From the NCBI RefSeq assembly GCF_002022275.1, contig NZ_MSDF01000007.1:208479-272478 (forward strand): a DNA stretch of 64,000 nt, written 5' to 3'. The notes under the pieces are model-generated. The model did no database searches. It was given only the letters and a program-made list of their open reading frames with translations, and was not told where the DNA came from. The DNA is from Pseudomonas fluorescens (GTDB lineage Bacteria > Pseudomonadota > Gammaproteobacteria > Pseudomonadales > Pseudomonadaceae). Positions within the stretch are counted from its first letter, which is position 1. Each line of letters opens with the position of its first letter. The position numbers and the translations under genes were made by a program. Positions 1 to 5,990 of the stretch are shown here, piece after piece.

Positions 1-601
1 CCGTCTCATTACCCAAGACGTACTGACGATCTGCCACGTGCGTGTTGAACACCTGCACCACGCCGAAGGACTGGGCACCCACACGCACTTGAGTGCGTTG
101 CCTGTCCATCAATTGGGCCAGGTGCAGCACCTGATCCACGTAATTGGGTGGCCCGGACACATAGAAGGTGCGCCCGCCGCTCTCCCTGAGGGGATAGCTC
201 GACTCATCCAGCCCCGAGCGACGCATAAAGCCCCGCAACCGGTCGACCGAAATATGCCGCAACGCCACCGCCGTACTTTTCGCTTCCGCGGCGTCATACA
301 CATAGAACGCCTGCCCGTCGCTGTACCAGATCAGGCGTTGCTGCTCGGCGATTAACGCCAGCGTCTGCTGCGCCGCTCCCAGGTCAAAGGTGCCGGAAAT
401 ACGCGTGCGCGCCACATCGCGACTGACAACGACAGGCAGGCCCAACGGCACCGACAACGCGGTGAACAAGGTGTGCAGGCTGTCATCCTTCGCCTGGTAG
501 CTCTCTGCCAGGGCGGAAATGTTGATCAACATCAGCGCGAAACACAGCAGCCATCGGCACAACCAACGGCAACTCAGCATGGCCTGGGAATCGATAGACA
601 C
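1..601 (-). CDS. sctC: Type III secretion outer-membrane secretin SctC/HrcC, 5' part only
   Basis: The gene reads leftwards and runs off the window, so only about the first 200 residues are present. After a signal peptide (MLSCRWLCRWLLCFALM, ending near ALA) come the secretin N0/N1 domains typical of the YscC/HrcC family, with segments such as LHTLFTALSVPLG, LIWYSDGQAFYVYD, RRSGLDESSYPLR and GGRTFYVSGPPNYVD. The family forms the outer-membrane ring of type III secretion injectisomes. The start is uncertain: GTG at 601 has AGGAA a suitable distance upstream, ATG at 580 begins directly at the signal peptide, and ATG at 640 is also in frame. The rest of the secretion cluster must lie outside the window to the left. 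Family assignment is firm; whether the apparatus is complete cannot be seen. Confidence 0.88.
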   Translation of the reverse strand, partial: MSIDSQAMLSCRWLCRWLLCFALMLINISALAESYQAKDDSLHTLFTALSVPLGLPVVVSRDVARTRISGTFDLGAAQQTLALIAEQQRLIWYSDGQAFYVYDAAEAKSTAVALRHISVDRLRGFMRRSGLDESSYPLRESGGRTFYVSGPPNYVDQVLHLAQLMDRQRTQVRVGAQSFGVVQVFNTHVADRQYVLGNET

Positions 602-650
602 CGTGGGGTTCCTGGTGGTCTGGTGTAAAGAGGCGGCCATACTGAGAGGG

Positions 651-702
651 CGTCAGCTTTCAATCTTGATGGAAAGCTGACGGCAGACACCGCCTGTCTG
701 CC
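651..702. repeat. Two adjacent perfect hairpins between sctC and nasS
   Basis: An 11-bp inverted repeat (CGTCAGCTTTC / GAAAGCTGACG, 651-682, 10-nt loop) is followed at once by an 8-bp one (GGCAGACA / TGTCTGCC, 682-702, 5-nt loop). Neither has a T-run, so they are not obvious intrinsic terminators. They lie upstream of both divergent genes and abut the sigma-54-like promoter of nasS, so they may be regulator binding sites. No function is assigned. Confidence 0.5.
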
Positions 703-704
703 CG

Positions 705-720
705 TGGCATGTGCCTTGCT
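705..720 (+). promoter_or_regulatory. Sigma-54-type promoter of nasS
   Basis: TGGCAT-GTGCC-TTGCT matches the RpoN consensus TGGCAC-N5-TTGCA with one mismatch. GG (706-707) and GC (718-719) have exactly the required 10 bases between them. Transcription would start near 731, about 118 bases before nasS. RpoN/NtrC control is usual for nitrate assimilation in pseudomonads. I could not find a convincing NtrC site upstream. Confidence 0.6.
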
Positions 721-848
721 TTGCACTCTGCATCAGAGCGCGCGCCAACGTCGGAGCGGGCTTACGGACAAAGGCGTCGTTACCTTCAATGGCCTACATT
801 GCCATCCGGGGAAACGGCGCTTTTTTTTGAGAGAAAAGGTAGGTGTTG

Positions 849-2075
849 ATGAACGATTCGGAGGGCAACAGCCCGGTGAACAATCCGCTGGCCTGGGTAC
901 ATGGCAGTGACGCCCCGGAGAAAAGCAGCCTGGACCTGGGCTTCATGGCCCTCACCGACTGCGCCTCGCTTGTGGTCGCCGCCACCCAGGGCTTTGCCCA
1001 ACCCTACGGCCTGACACTGAACCTCAAGCGCCAATCGTCCTGGGCCAACTTGCGCGACAAACTGGTCAGCGGTGAACTGGACGCCGCCCACAGCCTGTAC
1101 GGGCTGATTTACGCAGTGCACCTGGGCATCGGCGGTGTAGCGCCCACTGACATGGCCGTGCTGATGGGCCTGAACCAGAATGGTCAGAGCATCAATTTGT
1201 CCCACGCCCTGCAACAACAAGGGGTGGTCACTCCTGAGGCACTGGACCGTCACGTGCACCAAAGCCGAACAAAACTGACCTTCGCCCAGACATTTCCCAC
1301 AGGCACCCACGCCATGTGGCTGTATTACTGGCTCGCAAGCCAAGGCATCCATCCGTTGCAGGATGTTGACAGTGTGGTGGTGCCGCCGCCGCAGATGGTC
1401 GCCCACCTGCAAGCCGGGCGCATCGACGGCTTTTGTGTCGGCGAACCCTGGTGCGCCAGCGCGGTGAAGCAAAACCAGGGCTTTACCCTGGCGACCACCC
1501 AAGCTATCTGGCCAGACCACCCTGAAAAAGTCCTCGGCTGCACCCAGGCCTTCGTCGACCAATACCCCAACACGGCCCGCGTGCTGGTCATGGCGATCCT
1601 GGAGGCCAGCCGATTTATCGAGCAAAGCCAGGAAAACCGCCGCTCCACTGCACAGTTACTCAGTGCCCGCGACTACCTCGACGCACCGCTGGACTGCATC
1701 GAACCACGCCTGCTCGGCACTTATGACGACGGCCTGGGCAACCGGTGGCAAGATCCGCATGCGCTGCGGTTTTTCGGCGACGGCGAGGTGAACCTGCCCT
1801 ACCTGTCCGATGGCATGTGGTTCATGACCCAATTCCGACGCTGGGGCCTGCTGCGTGAAGACCCGGACTACCTGGGCGTCACCCGTCAGGTGCAGCAGCT
1901 GGCGCTGTATCGCGAGGCCGCCAGCGCTGTCGGCGTCCCGACCCACAGCCAGGACCTGCGCAGCAGCCAACTGATTGATGGCAAAATCTGGGACGGCACC
2001 GACCCCGCCGCCTACGCTCGCAGCTTCCGCCTGCATGCCATGGCCGACCACATCGGCCGTCAGGCCTTGCGCTGA
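849..2075 (+). CDS. nasS: Nitrate/nitrite-responsive sensor NasS (NrtA/CmpA-like)
   Basis: A 408-residue protein of the CmpA/NrtA periplasmic-binding fold. It has no signal peptide or lipobox, which fits the cytoplasmic sensor NasS rather than a transporter subunit. Typical NrtA-family segments are visible (TGTHAMWLYYWLASQGI, GRIDGFCVGEPW, DGMWFMTQFRRWG). In the NasS/NasT system, NasS holds the antiterminator NasT inactive until nitrate or nitrite binds. ATG 849 was chosen because AAAGGTAGG precedes it; an in-frame GTG at 843 is too close to that site. The next gene is nasT, 13 bases downstream. Confidence 0.9.
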   Translation: MNDSEGNSPVNNPLAWVHGSDAPEKSSLDLGFMALTDCASLVVAATQGFAQPYGLTLNLKRQSSWANLRDKLVSGELDAAHSLYGLIYAVHLGIGGVAPTDMAVLMGLNQNGQSINLSHALQQQGVVTPEALDRHVHQSRTKLTFAQTFPTGTHAMWLYYWLASQGIHPLQDVDSVVVPPPQMVAHLQAGRIDGFCVGEPWCASAVKQNQGFTLATTQAIWPDHPEKVLGCTQAFVDQYPNTARVLVMAILEASRFIEQSQENRRSTAQLLSARDYLDAPLDCIEPRLLGTYDDGLGNRWQDPHALRFFGDGEVNLPYLSDGMWFMTQFRRWGLLREDPDYLGVTRQVQQLALYREAASAVGVPTHSQDLRSSQLIDGKIWDGTDPAAYARSFRLHAMADHIGRQALR

Positions 2076-2088
2076 CAGGAGGACGACT

Positions 2089-2664
2089 ATGTTACGAATC
2101 CTGTTGATCAACGACACCCCGCGCAAGGTCGGGCGCCTCAAGGCCGCGCTGATCGAAGCCGGGTTTGAGGTCATTGACGAGTCCGGCCTGACCATCGACC
2201 TGCCCGCGCGCGTCGAAACGGTGCGCCCGGACGTGATCCTGATCGATACCGAGTCACCCGGGCGCGATGTGATGGAGCAGGTCGTGCTGGTCAGCCGCGA
2301 TCAGCCCCGGCCAATCGTGATGTTCACCGACGAGCACGACCCGAACGTGATGCGCCAGGCGATCAAGTCCGGCGTCAGCGCCTACATCGTCGAGGGCATC
2401 CAGGCCCAGCGCCTGCAACCGATCCTCGACGTCGCCATGGCGCGCTTCGAGAGCGACCAGGCCCTGCGCGCCCAGCTCCAGGCCCGCGACCAGCAGCTCG
2501 CTGAGCGCAAGCGCATCGAACTGGCCAAGGGCATGCTGATGAAAATGAAGAGCTGCAATGAGGAAGAGGCCTACACCCTGATGCGCCGTCAGGCCATGAG
2601 CCGCCAACAGAAACTGATCCAGGTGGCGGAGCAGATTATCGCCATGAGCGAGCTGCTTGGCTAA
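2089..2664 (+). CDS. nasT: ANTAR-domain antiterminator NasT
   Basis: A 191-residue response-regulator-like protein. An N-terminal pseudo-receiver domain (about 1-120, starting MLRILLINDTPRKVG) is followed by a coiled linker and a C-terminal ANTAR RNA-binding domain with the conserved segments AERKRIELAKGMLMK, EEEAYTLMRR and AMSRQQKLIQVAEQI. ANTAR proteins bind tandem hexaloop hairpins in leader RNAs and prevent termination. Two such leaders lie downstream, before nasA and nirB. The start follows an AGGAGG site (CAGGAGGACGACT-ATG). It is probably cotranscribed with nasS. Confidence 0.94.
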   Translation: MLRILLINDTPRKVGRLKAALIEAGFEVIDESGLTIDLPARVETVRPDVILIDTESPGRDVMEQVVLVSRDQPRPIVMFTDEHDPNVMRQAIKSGVSAYIVEGIQAQRLQPILDVAMARFESDQALRAQLQARDQQLAERKRIELAKGMLMKMKSCNEEEAYTLMRRQAMSRQQKLIQVAEQIIAMSELLG

Positions 2665-2696
2665 TCTGGCTCAGCTCTTGCTAAGCATTCATCACA

Positions 2697-2778
2697 GGTA
2701 ACCAACGGCGGTTGCCCCTCCACGACAAAGACGTCGCACATCCGGTTTGCCCTTGCGAACCCGGTGGCGGCGTTTTTT
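2697..2778 (+). promoter_or_regulatory. ANTAR antitermination leader of nasA (two hexaloop hairpins plus terminator)
   Basis: Hairpin P1 (2697-2716) has a 7-bp stem around the hexaloop AACGGC (2704-2709). After 6 bases, P2 (2723-2736) has stem CGAC/GTCG around AAAGAC (2727-2732). Both loops have A at position 1 and G at position 4, the ANTAR signature. A terminator follows: CGTCGC (2732-2737) pairs with GCGGCG (2767-2772), enclosing an inner stem CCGGTTTGC / GCGAACCCGG, and ends in T6 (2773-2778). The 3' arm of P2 is also the 5' base of the terminator, so the two structures exclude each other. NasT binding should therefore let transcription reach nasA. Confidence 0.85.
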
Positions 2779-2874
2779 CGTTTTGGCCCCAGCGCATGGG
2801 GCCGGTGGGGCGGCCTTTTACCGGAGCCCCATCACCAGGCCTTCTTACAAGACCCCCAACCGTTGAGGTGCGTG

Positions 2875-4086
2875 ATGAAATCAAGCTTCTGGAAATCCGG
2901 GCACACCCCGACCCTGTTTGCCGCGTTCCTGTATTTCGACCTGAGTTTCATGGTCTGGTACCTGCTGGGCCCTTTGGCGGTACAGATCGCCGCCGACCTG
3001 CACCTGACCACTCAACAGCGCGGCCTCGTGGTGGCGACGCCGATCCTGGCGGGTGCCGTGCTGCGCTTTCTGATGGGGATGCTGGCCGATAAGCTGTCGC
3101 CCAAGACGGCCGGGCTGATCGGCCAGGTGATTGTCATCGCGGCGCTGTTCGGCGCCTGGAAACTCGGGATTCACAGTTACGAACAAGCGTTGTTGCTGGG
3201 CGTGTGCCTGGGCATGGCCGGCGCGTCCTTTGCCGTCGCCCTGCCCCTGGCGTCTCAGTGGTACCCGGCTGAACACCAAGGCAAGGCCATGGGCATCGCC
3301 GGCGCCGGTAACTCCGGCACCGTGTTTGCGGCCTTGTTGGCGCCCGTACTGGCCGCCGCGTTCGGCTGGAGCAATGTATTCGGCTTTGCGCTGATTCCGC
3401 TGATCATCACCCTGATCGTCTTCGCTTGGCTCGCGCGCAATGCACCGCAGCGCCCGAAAGCCAAGTCCATGGCCGACTACTTCAAAGCCCTGGGCGACCG
3501 CGACAGCTGGTGGTTCATGTTTTTCTACAGCGTGACCTTCGGCGGTTTCATCGGCCTGGCCAGCGCCCTGCCCGGCTACTTCAACGACCAATATGGCCTG
3601 AGCCCGGTGACCGCCGGTTACTACACAGCCGCCTGCGTGTTCGGCGGCAGCCTGATGCGCCCCTTGGGCGGCGCACTGGCCGATCGATTTGGCGGGATTC
3701 GCACCCTGCTCGGCATGTACAGCGTGGCGGCCATCTGCATCGCGGCGGTGGGTTTCAACCTGCCGAGTTCCTACGCGGCACTGGCGCTTTTCGTCTGCAC
3801 CATGCTCGGCCTCGGCGCAGGCAATGGCGCCGTGTTCCAACTGGTGCCCCAACGCTTTCGCCTTGAGATTGGCGTGATGACCGGCCTGATCGGCATGGCC
3901 GGCGGTATTGGCGGCTTCGCCCTCGCGGCGGGCATGGGCGCAATCAAACAGAGCACCGGCAGCTATCAACTGGCCCTGTGGTTGTTTGCCAGCCTCGGCG
4001 TGTTGGCCTGGTTCGGCTTGCACGGCGTGAAACGTCGCTGGAGAACCACCTGGGGCTCGGCTGCCGTGACCGCTGCCCGCGTCTGA
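2875..4086 (+). CDS. nasA: Nitrate transporter NasA (MFS, NNP family)
   Basis: A 403-residue major-facilitator protein with about 12 hydrophobic segments. The two nitrate-signature-like glycine motifs of the NNP family are present (GIAGAGNSGTVFAALLAP in the N-half and LGLGAGNGAVFQLVPQRF in the C-half). It takes up nitrate for the assimilatory reductases encoded downstream. ATG 2875 has TGAGGTG upstream; a longer reading frame would have to run back through the terminator leader. The gene for the phosphatase-kinase fusion begins inside its stop codon (TGATG), so the two are translationally coupled. Confidence 0.93.
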   Translation: MKSSFWKSGHTPTLFAAFLYFDLSFMVWYLLGPLAVQIAADLHLTTQQRGLVVATPILAGAVLRFLMGMLADKLSPKTAGLIGQVIVIAALFGAWKLGIHSYEQALLLGVCLGMAGASFAVALPLASQWYPAEHQGKAMGIAGAGNSGTVFAALLAPVLAAAFGWSNVFGFALIPLIITLIVFAWLARNAPQRPKAKSMADYFKALGDRDSWWFMFFYSVTFGGFIGLASALPGYFNDQYGLSPVTAGYYTAACVFGGSLMRPLGGALADRFGGIRTLLGMYSVAAICIAAVGFNLPSSYAALALFVCTMLGLGAGNGAVFQLVPQRFRLEIGVMTGLIGMAGGIGGFALAAGMGAIKQSTGSYQLALWLFASLGVLAWFGLHGVKRRWRTTWGSAAVTAARV

Positions 4087-5756
4087 TGGGCCTGCAACTG
4101 AGCATTGCTCAGGCCAGTGCCATCGGGCCTCGAGCGGAAAATCAGGACGCGCTGCGGGTGGTCACACCCGTGGCGGAACTGGCGGCGAGCAAAGGCTACC
4201 TGTGCGCATTGGCCGACGGCGTGAGCCAGTGCGCCGACGGCGGCCTGGCCGCACGCTCGACCTTGCAAGCGCTGGCCCTGGACTACTACGCCACGCCGCA
4301 AACCTGGGGCGTGGCCCAGGCACTGGAACGCCTGCTGCTCGCGCAAAATCGCTGGCTGCAGGCCAATGGCGGTGGCCAGCCGTTGCTGACCACCCTCAGC
4401 GCCCTGGTGTTTCGCGGCAGGCGCTTCACCCTGGCGCATGTCGGCGATTGCCGGGTGTATCGCTGGCTGGACGACGAGTTGCAGCGCATCACTGAAGACC
4501 ATGTGTGGGAACAACCGGGCATGCAGCATGTGCTCAAGCGCGCCCTGGGTCTGGATCAGCACCTGGTGCTGGACTTCCTTGATGGCGAGCTGCGCGCCGG
4601 CGAATGTTTCCTGATGCTCAGTGATGGCGTATGGGCCACGCTCGGCGATCACAGCATTTGCGCGATCCTGCGTGAGCAAGCCGACCTTGAGGTGGCGGTC
4701 AACACACTGGTCAATGCTGCGCACCTGGCCGGTAGCCTGGACAATGCCAGCGCTCTGCTGGTACGCGTCGATGAACTCGGCGCGGCGACCCTCGGCGATG
4801 CATTGGTGCAGTTGCAGCAATGGCCATTGCCACCGCCGCTCAAACCCGGTCAACGCTTTGAAGGCTGGCACGTTGAAAGCGTGCTGGCGCAGAGCCGACA
4901 GTCTTTGCTGTACCGGGTCCGTGATACCCAGCAGCAACCCTGGCTGCTGAAAACCTTGCCCCTCAACCGCGACGATGACAGCGATGCCGGCCAGGCATTG
5001 CTGTCGGAGGAATGGTTTCTGCGGCGTGTTGCCGGGCGCGCATTTCCTGAAGTCCACGCGGCCGCCGGGCGTCAGCATTTGTACTACGTGATGCGTGAAT
5101 ATTCCGGGCAAACCCTCGCAGCGCTGTTTAAGCATCAGGGCCCATTGCCGCTGGCGCAGTGGCAGTCCATCGCCGAGCGCCTGCTGCGGGCGGTGGGCCT
5201 GCTGCACCGGCGGCAGATTCTGCACCGCGATATCAAACCGGAGAACCTGTTGCTGGGCGAGGATGGCGAGCTGCGCGTGCTGGATTTCGGCCTGGCCTAC
5301 TGCCCGGGGCTCTCCGAGGACCGCGCTCACTTGCTGCCCGGCACGCCGAGTTTTATCGCGCCCGAGGCGTTCGGTGGCGAGCGTCCTACGCCGCAGCAGG
5401 ATTTGTACAGCGTTGGCGTGACCCTGTATTACCTGCTGACCGGGCATTACCCCTACGGAGAAATCGAGGCTTTCCAACGGCCCCGCTTCACCCAAGCGGT
5501 CAGCGCCAGTCGTTACCGCCCTGACCTGCCCGACTGGTTGCCACTCAGCCTGGAACGGGCCGTGGCGGCGCAACCTGCGCAGCGTTATGAAACCGCCGAA
5601 GAATGGCTGCTGATACTGGAACAGGCCGACCGCCGCGAACTCAGCGTGCGGCCGAGGCCATTGCTGGAGCGTGAACCGCTGAAGGTCTGGCAGACCCTGG
5701 CGATGGCGTCCTTGTTGATCAATCTGGTGCTGCTGTACTGGTTATTGCACCACTAA
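4086..5756 (+). CDS. PP2C phosphatase - Ser/Thr kinase fusion with C-terminal membrane anchor
   Basis: A 556-residue fusion. The first ~235 residues form a PP2C phosphatase with the metal-binding motifs ENQDA, CALADGVS, AHVGDCRVYR, LSDGVW and DNASALLV. Residues ~260-520 are a Hanks-type kinase with HRDIKPENLLL, VLDFGLAY and FIAPEAFGGE; the lysine strand is probably WLLKTLPL. The glycine-rich nucleotide loop is degenerate (ESVLAQSRQSLLY). One hydrophobic helix (MASLLINLVLLYWLLH) ends the protein, so the catalytic parts probably face the cytoplasm. It overlaps the nasA stop codon. An equivalent gene sits between nasA and nirB in P. aeruginosa. Its substrates are unknown. Confidence 0.88.
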   Translation: MGLQLSIAQASAIGPRAENQDALRVVTPVAELAASKGYLCALADGVSQCADGGLAARSTLQALALDYYATPQTWGVAQALERLLLAQNRWLQANGGGQPLLTTLSALVFRGRRFTLAHVGDCRVYRWLDDELQRITEDHVWEQPGMQHVLKRALGLDQHLVLDFLDGELRAGECFLMLSDGVWATLGDHSICAILREQADLEVAVNTLVNAAHLAGSLDNASALLVRVDELGAATLGDALVQLQQWPLPPPLKPGQRFEGWHVESVLAQSRQSLLYRVRDTQQQPWLLKTLPLNRDDDSDAGQALLSEEWFLRRVAGRAFPEVHAAAGRQHLYYVMREYSGQTLAALFKHQGPLPLAQWQSIAERLLRAVGLLHRRQILHRDIKPENLLLGEDGELRVLDFGLAYCPGLSEDRAHLLPGTPSFIAPEAFGGERPTPQQDLYSVGVTLYYLLTGHYPYGEIEAFQRPRFTQAVSASRYRPDLPDWLPLSLERAVAAQPAQRYETAEEWLLILEQADRRELSVRPRPLLEREPLKVWQTLAMASLLINLVLLYWLLHH

Positions 5757-5814
5757 AGCGCGAAACCTGACTGGCCATTACGGGCGCACCCCCTAAATCC
5801 GGGCGCCTGGCAAC

Positions 5815-5831
5815 TTGGCACAACCGCTGCA
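5815..5831 (+). promoter_or_regulatory. Sigma-54-type promoter of nirB
   Basis: TTGGCAC-AACCG-CTGCA has GG at 5817-5818 and GC at 5829-5830 with 10 bases between, as required for RpoN. Start of transcription would be near 5842, just upstream of the ANTAR hairpins at 5863. The -12 element (CTGC) differs from TTGC by one base. An imperfect dyad (GGGCGC at 5783-5788 and GGCGCC downstream) lies upstream but is a weak match to an NtrC site. Confidence 0.6.
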
Positions 5832-5862
5832 TTAGCTAACCCAACAACATACATATAGCCGC

Positions 5863-5952
5863 CCCTTCAACGTCGAAGGGTCGTGCTTCCCGAGAGAACG
5901 GGACAAGGACAAAGGCGTCCTCGCTAGCTTGCTAGCGGGGACGCCTTTTTTT
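5863..5952 (+). promoter_or_regulatory. ANTAR antitermination leader of nirB (two hexaloop hairpins plus terminator)
   Basis: P1 (5863-5880) has a perfect stem CCCTTC/GAAGGG around the hexaloop AACGTC. P2 (5888-5903) has TCCCG/CGGGA around AGAGAA. Both loops keep A1 and G4. A very strong terminator follows: an 18-bp stem with one T-G pair (5911-5928 with 5931-5948) and a T-run to 5952, leaving only 38 bases to the nirB start. NasT should relieve it when nitrate or nitrite is present. Unlike in the nasA leader, P2 and the terminator stem are next to each other rather than clearly overlapping. Confidence 0.85.
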
Positions 5953-5990
5953 GTTTGCGCGTGATTTGTCGAGCCATTGCGGAGAACGAC

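Noticed and set aside
599..612. hrp box upstream of the secretin gene
   Set aside because: GGAACC occurs on the minus strand but CCAC follows with no 15-16 base spacer, so it does not fit the promoter.
5780..5812. NtrC binding site before nirB
   Set aside because: The GGGCGC/GGCGCC dyad lacks the GCACC...GGTGC arms at correct spacing; left as a weak possibility only.
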